A stretch of DNA of 64,000 bases from Labyrinthula sp. Ha (lineage: Eukaryota > Sar > Bigyra > Labyrinthulida > Labyrinthulaceae). Position numbers and translations under genes: made by a program. Below are positions 1-10,987 of this stretch, piece after piece. The DNA is taken from the NCBI GenBank assembly GCA_015227615.1, contig JAALGZ010000001.1:1302001-1366000 (forward strand). Reading direction: 5' to 3'. Below the pieces are notes generated by a model that was given only the letters and a program-made list of their open reading frames with translations, ran no database searches and was not told the origin of the DNA. The stretch's first letter is position 1; each line of letters opens with the position of its first letter.

Positions 1-2041
1 GGGCAACTATCATTAAGACTTGGAGTTCTTGCAGGATTACCAAGCTATATTGTCACTACGTACTGGTGAAATTAAACAGGCTAAACTGTTCATAATGAGA
101 ACAGCTTGTAGATAAGAAACATATTTTAATTATAATTAGTGTTTTGTCTACAGCCAAATTAACGTATAAGTTCTTTATCGTAAGAGCTTGAAAGAATCGA
201 AGAAGGAAGCCAGTAAAGTCTTACAACAACACATGTATTTGCCGCTATTCCATGCCCAGTAACAGTTCGTATTCACAGAATAACTTTTTGCGAACCACTT
301 AATTGATAACTCTGGTTTATATAAATGGTAAGTCAGCTATATTGTTGTGAGAAAGGAAACATTATAAACTATAGAAATGTGGCTCATGAAGTTATAATAA
401 AAGCTCTACTATAGGCAACTGCTTTATGAAACTATGCCGTAAGATAGGGTCAGTGAAAAATTTTAGCATTTTTTCAGGGAAAGAATGAAATTAAATAAAA
501 ATTGCTTTTGGAATCATTCTGCATTCGTCTTTCTATTTTGAAGCATTCATAGAAAACAGAGCTATAACCATATCGTACAAGTAGTATTGGTGAAGCAATA
601 CCTACACAGTTATTGATGTTCATCTGAATCCAGGAAAGTACAGGGACAGGCTACAATCGTAACAACCAATAATATATGACATATGAAACAGTAGACGATC
701 TTTCCCTAATGGGCAAGCCTCTAGTTCAGAAATCTGTGCATTTGAGGTATTAGATATAGGGGTAGCCGTATTGCATTGTGCTAACTTTGTGAAGTGTAAG
801 GTGGTTTATATAGTTAGTACAATATTGCTTTTTTTTCTCTCAGTCATTTGAAATATTTTCTTAAAGAAAAAATATTACCCGGTAACGTGAATATGTTAAA
901 TTTTTCTTAACTTTTTCTTAGATCTGAGAATTGTTGTTTCTTATTAAAAGAAGTTAATTCTCAAGATTTGCCGGTATCTATGTAGCTTTCTTAAGAAGTT
1001 TAATCTGCCGTTATATTGATTTCTTCCTATTCTTATTACTTAAGTTGTATAAGAATAATTTAAATATATTTCTTCGAGCTAATGAACTAATTTGAAAGAA
1101 GTTTCACGGGATGAAAGCAAAGTAATATATAGTTACTCCAAGCTGGCACAATGCGATAAGCTGTCCTCCAAGGCATTTCTTTTTTATCTATTAACGGTTA
1201 GAGAGTATCAAATATAAGAATTCATTTATGGAACCTAAGTTATTTTAATTTTATTAATTGATCATCCATATTTTCTTCGAAGTGGTGCTCCTATATACAG
1301 GAATAAAGAATTGCACATGTTGCTTTATTTGGAGATTTTGGTTCCGGAAAGGTAAGTCTTAGTAAAGTGTGTGGACAGAAATCTGTGGCTTTTCGAGCTC
1401 ACTAAAGTGTTATTAAAGATTTTACTCTATTCTGACAGAGCTTTACATAGTTAAGGAAGAGTTAGATTTCTTGTTGATCATTTAATTTCCCATGAAGTCA
1501 AAACGAAAAATATCCATCTCATTTCTCCAAGGAACCTGTTAATTAATTCCTTTCTTATCTAGTAATAAGTTATTATGGGTGTTGAGGGAGTAATTTTAAT
1601 TAAAGGTGACCAGTTTCTGCTATTATGATCGTCCTTCTTAAAACTTAATTTCAACAGGGTTGAATATAAGAAAGCGACTTAACCTGAGCTTGTCTTTGTT
1701 TGCACCACTCTACTCGGTCATTGACATAAGAACAAGAAGTGGAATTACATCAAAGTGCGTAGAAATTCTAAAATTTCTCATTCCCACTAGACTCTCTCAG
1801 TATTTAATTGATTTCAGGCCTAAGATAGTTGCATTTTAGTTGAACAGATGTTTGATGATGTTATGTATGTGTAGCGGTTGGAGTACGACATCTCTGCACA
1901 GAGGCGCAATCAGCTAGATTCAAAGGATAGAACCTTTTTTCTCCTAGGAGAGAAATGAAACAGAATAGTACATTTGAAGCTGCCAGGGAAACCAATAAAA
2001 GATTACTGGAGCAGTTCACAAAAACTTTAATCCTTCTTTGG
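1..2041. other. AT-rich stretch without a recognisable gene
   Basis: No open frame here resembles a known protein and I see no tRNA or rRNA. The only longer frame (about 1861-2151, minus) partly overlaps repeat copy A and is best read as part of that decay. Nothing else can be supported. Confidence 0.5.
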
Positions 2042-2613
2042 TTCAATGGTGAGTTAATGATTACTGGGTTTGCAAAAGGAGTTGAAATTACTGTATGATC
2101 ATGTATCGATCCCAATAAGCGAAAAGTCCTTCCCAAAAACCTCTGTTTCATCTGACAATCTTTGTAACTTGGCTGAAAACTTTATGCAGTTTTCTTCAAC
2201 TTACCTTACTTTCACTTTAAACTCAAAGATGCTCTTGTTTTAGTAGACTTACTGCTATGAATTTTGCTGCAGCATTATCCAGCTTGGAGGTCGGCTTCTC
2301 CACAAGGGTCAGGTCAGGATCTATCATGAAATAATAAAACGGGAACTGATTTTTTATTTTCATCATTTCATGAATTGCACTTAAACTGAAGAAAACGGAA
2401 TCTTAAGAATTAGCACATCTGGTGTATGAATGTAGATGTAACAATTTATACTATTACACCTATGCAAGATGTGCTAACGTCTTCTTCATTAATATGCAAG
2501 TAGCTTACTTCAAGAATCGCTCGAAAACTAAATACAATTGCCTAGAATAAATCAAATCAGTGTTTTGAGCTCTTTGTTGTAAATAGATTCTTCTTGCAAT
2601 GGTGCATCGCCAG
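2042..2613 (-). repeat. Dispersed coding-derived repeat, copy A
   Basis: The reverse complement of this segment aligns almost without gaps to 57522-58098 (572 against 577 bp). One 49-bp block, 2183-2231 reversed against 57905-57953, matches at 40 of 49 positions ungapped. Similarity also persists in translation: a block beginning near 2364 on the minus strand reads like YYFMIDPDLTLVEKPTSKLD, and copy B carries a related KLD block. This suggests decay from a common coding sequence rather than a non-coding satellite. The protein is not one I recognise. A mobile element is the simplest explanation, but no terminal repeats were found. Confidence 0.75.
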
Positions 2614-4485
2614 TTTAGATTATTTATGCAAAATGCGTTTTACTTAAGTCGCTCTCAGAATGTAGTTGCTTCGAAGACCCAGATGAATTACGAAATAGTA
2701 ATCATCTTGTTCGAGTCTGCTAGGGATAGTTGGATTTAATCCATTATTCTCCACATTTTCTCCTTTGAAATTCCATTTTGTCCAGGATATATCTTGCGCC
2801 GTAAGGTGGGGAAACCATATCGTGCTTAGATTGATAACTGCAAAAGCTGTTTAAAGTGGTTTAAGAGTCATCTTATTCTTGTAACCAAGAGTTCGTGGAT
2901 ACATGCACTAGAGTTTTCCTATTCTTTTACTTTTTCTTCAATTTCGTGCCTGCTATTTGTTATTTAATATGATACAGATTTTGTCTTGACTCTTCGTTGA
3001 GATTCCAGTCTTTTTAAAAGTTTTCTCTTCACTTGATAAAAAGTTCATTCAGTACCATTTGCAGCAGCAACTATTTTTTTCCGCATATTAGGCCAATTGG
3101 CAAGATTGATCAAAGTACGTTTTCGCATCAACTTCTTTACTGCTTTAATTTCCTTTGCAAAAATAATCTTCCGAAGCTTTTTCTCAGATGTAGAGAGGAT
3201 TGTTACTTCGTGGTAATGAGACGTTGCTACCTAATTCATGAGCCAGAATGTAATGGTAATTCTTGATGACTAACTGCATGGATACAGAAAACAATTTATA
3301 TATCTGTTGCCTTAGTTATTCAGTTTTTTTTGTTTCCTGTATAATAGCTGGGATCTGGAGGAACTCCTTAGAGTTCTTATATCTCAATTTTTTTTTCGGA
3401 GAATTTGTGGATATTGATTGAAACCTGTGCTTCTATAGACTAAAAGGCAACGTCATATATTTCGCGCTCTTGCTCGAAGCTTCCTTTTAAGTCATGGTAA
3501 CCGAAAGATCGAACATTCACTTTAAATGAGATAATTAGAGCTGTGTCTCAGTTTTCTCCCTAGCTAAATTGCTAGAGTTCCATTTGTGTTGGGTTTTTGT
3601 GCCCTTACGCCATGCTGTAGAATGTTAATTCATGGCAGTTAGTTGGCACTTATTGAGGAAGCCGTGGAGGATTTCACCTTCTTGTTATTTCTGGTGATAT
3701 AGCGCCGTGTCTTGTTGTATTCAAACTCACCTAGCCGTAACGGAGCCATCCAGTCGCCAATCAATATCATATTATTTTTCTTGAAACAAGATGTGTTGCA
3801 TTCTTTAGTAACGTCTTAATACTAGTATTCCCAGTTGGTTTTGCCCATATTTAGAGCAGAGACACTAGCGCAATAGTTATATTTGGTTTTAAGATTAATG
3901 TTGGAAACTTTCACCTTCATGGAAAAGGTTTCACTTCTTAGCTCAAATCTAAATATAAGTACGATGATATAATGTTTTTTGCTTTTGTTCTATGGATGAG
4001 AGTTTAGAGCTAACTTGTGTTAACCAATTAAGGTTAGAGAAGTTTGTTCTGTTGAGATGGTTAGCTCCTTGGGTATCAACTGGTTGCAGTACAAGGACGT
4101 ATGTTATGGACATTGGACATGCACCTTGATATAACTAAATTTAAAACATGTGAGACAGTTCAACTTAATAGACATTGCAACCTGCTCTTTAATCTCTTAC
4201 TTCAAGGGTTTGGACAGGTTGTGTAAGCCCCTCGGGTTCATCTCTAGTTGTAATAGTTTCTCTTTCTCTATTCTTTGTCTTCCATGAATTTTCACAAAAA
4301 TAATACTCTTGCTTTTTTGTCTACTATATATCTAAATCTTTCAGATTCGACGAACAAAAAGTCTTCATTTAATAAGATGTCCAATAAGAAAGGGATTCTC
4401 TTTATTCACCCTTTGTGGTTAATTTTAAAACCACGGGGTCGAACAAAAAGTCCTTTCCGAGTATTAGAAAGCAAGTACAAAAGTA
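2614..4485. other. Gene-free stretch upstream of island 1
   Basis: No convincing gene. Short frames at 3033-3266 and 4275-4493 have no recognisable content. The last 250 bases before the ceramidase start are rich in C/T runs (about 4225-4285), which may belong to its promoter or leader, but no defined motif can be claimed. Confidence 0.45.
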
Positions 4486-5457
4486 ATGAATGAATCGATC
4501 GAAAAAAATTCCGAAAATAGTGAAAAAGGGTATTTATTCCCTGTAACTAAAATCATATGTTTTATTTATACCTTTGTCTTATCTTTTCTCACTATAACTA
4601 CCTTTTCCGTTCTTCTTTACCTCGACGCAGAACTTGACTTCAGATGGTCATCAGAATGGGGAACAAGAGAAACTACAGTATTTTGTGAAAAAACAGAAGA
4701 AATTAGTTTATTAAGTGAAACATTCAACGCTGTGAGTAACTTTGGGTTTATGTATTTTGGAATTATATCTCTTACATTTCAATGTGTTGATTTCTACTCC
4801 AAAGATGAGAAACTAGTCCCTAATGAAATTACAAAAGGTTGGTTTTATGGAACATTAATTGGATTAGGACAAGTTTTTCTTGGATTTGGGTCTTTTTTAT
4901 TTCATGCTCATCCAAGTGAAACAACTTATGAATATGATCAAGCAAGTATGTATTTTCACTTAACTATTCTTTTAATTTACTTTGTTCAACTTCTCTTTAA
5001 AAAATACAGGTTCTTGAATATATTTTTCAAAATTTTAACTATTGTTTCTTTAGTGGTTATTTCTATTATAGTTTATTCTCCTAAATTTGGTTTATATGGA
5101 GGAGATGATGCAACAAGAATAGCTTATATAGTTGCACCTATTTTATTCTTTGCCTTGTTAAATTTTGCTACGAGAAAAGATAAGATTTTACAATATTTTA
5201 ACATTAAAGAAGAATATATAAAATACATTCAAGTTGAAACAAGTCTGGACTTTCGTATTTTTATGTTGATTGTTTGCTGCTTTGTCCTGGCTTTAGTTTT
5301 TCAAGAACAATTCATTGCAGTTCCGTGCGATAGTAAATCAAAATTTCAATTTCACGCGGCTTGGCATGGCTTTTGTGCTTTAGGTTTCTTTTTTACATAC
5401 CTTGCAGTAAGATTTGAAAAACCTAAGAATAAAATGTACACTTTATTCAAACCATAA
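4486..5457 (+). CDS. Alkaline-ceramidase-like membrane hydrolase
   Basis: 323 residues, about seven hydrophobic segments, intronless as read. Family hallmarks are present: an E/N/S block (Glu78, Asn81, Ser84 in SETFNAVSN), a GFGSFLFHAHP segment with His140, Asp151 ten residues later, and a C-terminal FHAAWHGF with His290 and His294. In characterised alkaline ceramidases (the ACER/Ypc1 group of the CREST superfamily) equivalent His/Asp residues hold the catalytic zinc. These enzymes cut ceramide to sphingoid base and fatty acid in the ER or Golgi membrane. The start is an ATG at the edge of a CT-rich leader. It is first in a tandem pair: the MnSOD start lies 149 bp downstream. Substrate preference cannot be read from sequence. 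Confidence 0.85.
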   Translation: MNESIEKNSENSEKGYLFPVTKIICFIYTFVLSFLTITTFSVLLYLDAELDFRWSSEWGTRETTVFCEKTEEISLLSETFNAVSNFGFMYFGIISLTFQCVDFYSKDEKLVPNEITKGWFYGTLIGLGQVFLGFGSFLFHAHPSETTYEYDQASMYFHLTILLIYFVQLLFKKYRFLNIFFKILTIVSLVVISIIVYSPKFGLYGGDDATRIAYIVAPILFFALLNFATRKDKILQYFNIKEEYIKYIQVETSLDFRIFMLIVCCFVLALVFQEQFIAVPCDSKSKFQFHAAWHGFCALGFFFTYLAVRFEKPKNKMYTLFKP

Positions 5458-5606
5458 CTCTTAAGTTTTGTTCATTTCTGCAGTTATAATCTGTAACGAA
5501 ATATGAATATACCCAAAATTTTAATGCTTTGCAAGAACCCATTTCCATACGGTGTAAAAGCAGAAGAAAACAAAAAGATATAAAACAATTAAAACCCCGA
5601 AAAACA

Positions 5607-6311
5607 ATGCTATCGAACATTAGAAAACTTGTGACACCTAGCATAAGCTCATTAAGAGCCTTTTCCACCATACCTGCATCGCTTCCAGATCTTTCATATG
5701 ATTATGGGGCCTTGGAACCACAAATCTCGTACCTTCACGGAGTTTAATTTATCTTTAGGGGACAAATTATGGAACTTCATCACTCCAAGCATCATCAAAC
5801 TTATATAACAAACTATAACGTAGCTCTTGAGGAACTCGATGCAGCAATATCTTCCAATGAAACCTCAAAGCAGATCGCTCTCCAACCAGCAATTAAGTTT
5901 AACGGTGGCGGACATTTAAATCATACACTTTTCTGGGAAAATCTTTGTCCGGCAGGTTCCGCAGAGGCAGAAATCTCAAATTCACCAACTTTAGAAGGGG
6001 AAATCAAGAAAAAATATGGCTCCTTTGGAGATTTTCAGACCAAATTTTCTACTACAGCTGCTGCTGTTCAGGGAAGTGGATGGTGTTGGTTGGCTTACGA
6101 TACTTCATCTGATTCTGTTGATATTGTAACAACAGCTAACCAAGATCCATGTTTGGCCACAACGGGTAAAGTTCCATTGCTGGGAGTTGATGTTTGGGAA
6201 CACGCATATTATTTGGATTATAAAAATGTAAGACCAGATTATTTAAAAGCGATATTTGAAGTATTGAATTTTAAAGAAGCGGAGAAAAGATTGGCTGCTG
6301 CTAAAAACTAA
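5607..6311 (+). CDS. Mitochondrial manganese superoxide dismutase (two exons)
   Basis: Dismutates superoxide to peroxide and oxygen, probably in the mitochondrial matrix. Exons 5607-5728 and 5759-6311 join across a 30-nt intron to give 224 residues. The join restores the family block LEPQISGQIMELHHSKHH; unspliced, the frame stops at once. Metal ligands are His48, His96, Asp185 and His189 (DVWEHAYY). Gln169 in TTANQDP marks the manganese rather than the iron type. The N-terminus MLSNIRKLVTPSISSLRAF is basic and Ser/Arg-rich, a typical mitochondrial presequence, so I chose the ATG at 5607 over one 78 nt upstream. Its TAA overlaps the stop of the convergent CWC25 gene. Confidence 0.95.
5729..5758 (+). 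other. 30-nt spliceosomal intron in MnSOD
   Basis: Begins GTACCT and ends TCTTTAG; phase 2 (TC|G, Ser). Retention puts an in-frame TAA inside the intron. Removing exactly these 30 bases regenerates the invariant S-G-Q-I-M-E-L-H-H block of Fe/Mn SODs, so both boundaries are fixed by homology. Confidence 0.93.
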
Positions 6312-7300
6312 TCAATGAATCTTTGGTTAAAGTGTCTTCTTGATCGTACTACTTTCTCTAGATCTTGGTTTTCAAACTGAGAATTAACCTTCTTTAGTAG
6401 TTGATGATGTCCTTTTGAAGAGTCCTTTATTCTTCCAAAAGAGTCTAAATCTTTCTCTTTTTGTTGCTGCGATATTTTGTAGTCAATTTCTCGTTTTTCT
6501 TTATGGTTTTCTCCATCTTTTTGCATCTCTCTTAACTTCTTTTTTCTCTCTTCTTTTGTCAATTTTGTTTTTTTCTCTTTGTGATTTCTTGATTCGCTTG
6601 AATATTTCTTTCTCTTCCTGCTATTGTAGGATTCGTCTTTTCGTGTATACTCTATTTTTCTTTCTCGTGAGCAATTTCCTCTTCTCTTTTCATGTCTTAT
6701 TTTTCTTTCTCTTGAAGAAAGTTCTCTTTTATTCTCGGGTTCCCTTTTCCTTTTTTTATGTTTCCTTTTCTTTTTCTTGTCTTTCTTAAGTTCTTTTTCT
6801 AACTTTTCAATAGCTAGTTTTTTTGCTTTTTTCATCTCAACTGGATTGTCTTTTATCTTTCGAATTTTCTCTTGTTGCATTCTTCTCATCATAAAAAGTG
6901 GATCTTCATGCATTATTCGAAATTGTTCATTTGAAGTTAACCTACTTTCCCAGCTCTTTTTCTGTTTCTTTTCAGGTTCTTTTCTTAAGAAATCGGCTGC
7001 TGAAACCTCGCCATTCAAAATTTTATCATTGTTTTCTGGTGTTTCTGAATTACTGAGACCCTTTGGATGTTCATACATCCAGTTAAGTTTTGCTTTTTCT
7101 TTAAATGACATTGTTCGAAGGTTAGAATCAGCTTGAAGTTTCTGAAGCTTCTCAAATTCACGTTCTTCTTCATATTGACGCTTTAGTTCAATAATTCGTC
7201 GCTGTTCTGCCTCCTGCTTTTGCTCCCTAAGCCATACTTCTTCAACATTACGGATATTAGTGGTATGGAAATCTTTCTTAGCGAGAAACGAGAGAGACAT
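6308..7300 (-). CDS. CWC25-like pre-mRNA splicing factor
   Basis: 330 residues, intronless. The N-terminal 80 residues match the CWC25/CIR-N pattern: LSFLAKKDFHTTN, then NVEEVW and a charged coiled coil, then LNWMYEHP (Trp74-Met75-Tyr76). A second family block, DPLFMMRRMQQ, lies at about 133-143, followed by a long Lys/Arg/Glu tail with RS-like and KKRKHKKRKR runs. CWC25 joins the spliceosome after Prp2 remodelling and promotes the first transesterification. The low-complexity tail gives the opposite strand spurious Phe/Ser/Leu-rich frames. It converges on MnSOD: its TAG (6308-6310 on the plus strand) shares two bases with the SOD TAA. Confidence 0.82.
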   Translation of the reverse strand: MSLSFLAKKDFHTTNIRNVEEVWLREQKQEAEQRRIIELKRQYEEEREFEKLQKLQADSNLRTMSFKEKAKLNWMYEHPKGLSNSETPENNDKILNGEVSAADFLRKEPEKKQKKSWESRLTSNEQFRIMHEDPLFMMRRMQQEKIRKIKDNPVEMKKAKKLAIEKLEKELKKDKKKKRKHKKRKREPENKRELSSRERKIRHEKRRGNCSRERKIEYTRKDESYNSRKRKKYSSESRNHKEKKTKLTKEERKKKLREMQKDGENHKEKREIDYKISQQQKEKDLDSFGRIKDSSKGHHQLLKKVNSQFENQDLEKVVRSRRHFNQRFID

Positions 7301-9558
7301 TATATTTTTCCTTCGTTTTTCTTTGCTCTAGTTTTCCTATTCCCCAAATTCGATTTTGCCATGGTAATGCCCTACTGAGCTCAAATTTGTTGTTAAGTGG
7401 CATTTTTTGCTATGAGATTCAAGAAATACGACTTAACAATACTAAAACACTAAATGGACATGATGTTCAAATAAAAAAAGAAAATTTGAAACATAATAAT
7501 GGTTTTGTTGCAAAACATTGCTATATGATAAGCAATACTAAGGCAACTGATACTGAGTTATTGTAAGTGTAAGCTTCACAGTCAAGTACACAAGGTTACA
7601 ATAGACTCAGAAAAATATGTTCAAGAATATTAAAACCAGATATGTTTGTATAATTAAATGTAAAATTTATATTTCTTTTTCTTTATCATGAAAATTAGAT
7701 GGACTACTGGGTTTGGCGCAATATTCTCTAGAAAGCTAGGACCATACATAAGTCATATATACGATAAGGCCTACATGCAATCTCCACCAAGCACGTGTTG
7801 ACTTTATTTATTAAAATAATTAATAGAAATGATATATTTTATATAAATTTGGCGCTTAATATTCTTTTAAATTCAATAGTTGAGTACATAATGTTATATT
7901 GGACTCTTTGAAGGTTATAACAACTCAAATTTGTGTAATACTATCACTGTACACTTTTGCAGGGATAAAACAAAAGATATAGCGATATGTTTGATCGTTT
8001 TGTGTTTAAATTTTTAGATATTCGGCAAAGATTTTAAAGAATTGTCCATGCATCTCTTTTGTGTGTTCAATATTAGTACGAACTCCTTGTATGTGGTCTC
8101 AGAAAAACAACACTCTTAGCATTTGCGTTCTTAAAAATCAAGAAAGAGTTACCGAATCCCGAACATTCTACTAAATTTATACATATTCTAAAGAATAAAA
8201 ACTATCTTTGTAAATGATTCTGTCTTAACCTCGACCTTGTATTATAGGCTGCGTCGACAAACTACATAGAATATTGTAATTGCCCCAACCAAAATCAAGA
8301 AAATCTCTAACAAAAAGATACTTTACACCTACCATAAACCATTTTACTTCAATTATAAGATGTTGAAACCCGAAGAGAGTTTACTTCAAGCCACATATTA
8401 GATAAAATACTAAGCAAATGAGACTTTTTCAAAGATACAACAGTGTTTTTCAGTGCCGGTAATGAAACCTGATCAGAAGTAGCTGAAATCAGAAATCCAT
8501 CATTAACCATATAGCAGCGCTGGCAAAAGGCGATGTGCATATTTAATACCTTATATACTACTCCCCCATTTTGCACTGTTTCTTAACAGTGTAGTGATAG
8601 CCAACTGCTATTCTATAAAACCAAGCCTGCAGTAGAAAACTATGATTCTCACTACACAAGGCAAGAATTTTCTTATCATATAACCTTTTTTCTTTGAAAA
8701 ACCATGTGTTAAATTTATCCCAAATAATAGTCCAATGACATGAAAAAACTATTTGTGTCATACCAGGTGTAGGGTGCCATTGGATGATGTTCCGTTTGTA
8801 ATAACTAACCAGTAACATGCGGTGGGAATATAGCAAGAAAGTTTTGGTATGCTTTATTTCAGCATAATTACTTACTTGGCCGAGTTGTATCTTCAAATAG
8901 ATTCAGAGCTAAATCTCGGTTTTGCTGATTACACATTATATATAAGAATATCTTTTCTACTAGCACCCCTTTTATTTCTTAAACTAGGTTGAGTGGTATC
9001 GAAAGATGAAGTATATATTTTTACTGCTAAATCTAGGTTTTATTATTCACCCCAGAAAAAATTCAAGGTATGCGCTATATTACATAGTTATCTGTACATC
9101 TAGCCTGTGTATGATATATTATATTACCTTTCTCTTGTTTTAATGTTAGTAGCTTATGAAATTTTAAGTAAATTTGCACATAAATGTTATTTTAGGAAAA
9201 GTGAAGAGATAAATGACACAATTCATTTCTAGAAGTTCTTATTATTCAATAAGGGGTAAAGTCTGCTTATCGCTGTGACTTTGTCTAAATAATCCTTGAG
9301 CTTTATGATTGCAATTATATGGAATTCTTTAAATAAAACCATTGTTCTTCTCTTTTTAAATCATTTCCAATCCCTATTGTTAATTTAGTTTTAAATAAGG
9401 AATAAATGAACAATAAAGCGCTCTTAAAAAACATATTAGTGGATATTTGGTATTGGTGTATTACTAAAACCAATGTGGTGCATCAAGAAAATAGCTTTAA
9501 ATTTCTCTTTTTATATTTATTTCCATTGTTAATTAAAGGAAACCAGAATTAGAGAGCG
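7301..9558. other. Gene-free stretch
   Basis: Upstream of CWC25. A small minus-strand frame right at the 5' side encodes a short basic peptide beginning MAKSNLGNRKTRAKK (ATG near 7364). It ends just before the CWC25 ATG and could be a leader ORF, but I do not call it a gene. Frames at 8349-8896 (minus) overlap each other and resemble nothing. Confidence 0.4.
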
Positions 9559-9599
9559 CTGTAACAACACAATGTACTACTTAGATGGTGTTGCTACAG
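9559..9599. other. Perfectly spaced short inverted repeat
   Basis: CTGTAACAACAC at 9559-9570 and GTGTTGCTACAG at 9588-9599 can pair with one mismatch around a 17-nt loop. It stands isolated in a gene-free stretch. Function unknown; chance is possible in 64 kb. Confidence 0.4.
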
Positions 9600-10817
9600 A
9601 GGTGCCATCAGCTATTAATACCCAGATTCACTTTTTGCTGGAGTATTATTGGAACGTATACGTCGACATATGAGAAAAAAAAGTAAAATGCAGTGTATGA
9701 TTAGGCATTATATGTCCATTACTGAAAAACAAAATCATTTACATCATAAGTTAATGGATTTTTGAAAACCAGTTCTTGAACTACGTTAACCCAGTAAAAG
9801 TAATTGTGACTGGGCTATACACAAAACGTATTTAATAGTCAAACAAAATAACAAAGTTGCAAAAACTTCAACAACGGGGACTGAAATTTGTGTTGTTTGG
9901 CTTGAATACTACAGCGGGTACGTCTATATTCACGTTTAGAATTCTTTCCAAGTTTGGAGCAAGTCTATGGGTAAACAAAAGTAGCTAAATAAATCTATGA
10001 GATAATTTGCATGATAGGCATGGCGATGGTTCTTCGGGGGATTTATTTCTAGAATTTTTAATTTTGCTAATGATCTTAAAAATACTACGGGCCAACTTTT
10101 TAATGATCGCAAAGAACCAATAATTTAGTTAAGTTTGTGCCACCATTGAGTTTTTTTGGGTGCATTAAGCTTAAGAATAATTTTTGAAAAAATATATGTT
10201 TGAAAATGACCAATTTATCAAACTTTAGCTTTCATTACTTTACATCATCATGCCTGATTCTACGATATATACATCTCGGAAAGTCGTAAAAACTTTTATT
10301 CTTCTTAGTGAACCCAATTTATCAAACATTAATTATTCAGAATGAAATAAGATTATAGGTAAAATAAAAAGGAATTGTTCAAAGATAAAGGAGAGAAAGA
10401 GTCTTATTAAACATTCATGAATAGGTTAAGGCACATATAAAGTACTTATATGAACCTATGTAAGAATTTTGCATAATAAATTTCCACTGTAAACTTTAAA
10501 TCTTAGAAGATACATTGGCTTATGATTACTCACAACTTATTTTTATTAAAACAAAAAATATTACATAAAATAACCGCGCCTTATCATCAGAAATTTTATT
10601 CCGTGAACGGGATGATATCTTTACTTTGAGTTAGCTAGATTAAGCCGTTGAGGTTGTTCAGGTAAAGAAATAAAGGTTCAAGTAAGATTCAAAGCTTCCA
10701 GCCAGGGTTGAAGAATTCTTCCGCAGTGCGCTAGTACAAGAGTTATAGCTCATGGACTCCCCAACTCGTCAAGGCTTTATGGGTAAGGTACTTAGCTTTG
10801 AATGATTGGCTCCATGG
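9600..10817. other. Gene-free stretch
   Basis: No frame, RNA gene or repeat that I can support. Confidence 0.4.
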
Positions 10818-10987
10818 AGTATTAGTAGCTCAAGTTTTCAGTGACATGACAGAAAGAATATGCTGAGGGGGTTGGTTTAGTGGGTTCAAGTCCCACACGA
10901 CGCAATAAAATGTTCTGGGTTAGTTATATCCTCCTTGTAAAACCGAAGGATTTCCAACCTCCAAGTAGCCCCCCCCCCAAAAAAAAA
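10818..10987 (+). repeat. tRNA-like segment followed by a C10A9 tract, possible SINE
   Basis: A perfect T-arm, GTGGG-TTCAAGT-CCCAC at 10880-10896, contains a B-box-like GGTTCAAGTCC. About 55 nt upstream lies TAGCTCAAGTTTTCAG, close to an A box. No 7-nt 5' partner exists for the ACGACGC that follows the T-arm, so a working tRNA is unlikely. The segment ends in ten C followed by nine A at 10969-10987. An A box, a B box, a unique body and a tail are what a tRNA-derived SINE or tRNA pseudogene would show. Only one copy was seen here. Confidence 0.35.

Noticed and set aside
1861-2151. A 96-codon minus-strand frame
   Set aside because: It overlaps repeat copy A and is better explained as residual coding of that family than as a host gene.
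2410-2477. A long imperfect hairpin (TTAGCACATCT with AGATGTGCTAA) that looks like a small-RNA precursor
   Set aside because: It lies inside repeat copy A. The homologous stretch of copy B does not keep the pairing, so the fold is probably accidental.
6415-7136. Two plus-strand frames of about 120 codons, Phe/Ser/Leu-rich
   Set aside because: They are the antisense of the Lys/Arg/Glu-rich CWC25 tail.
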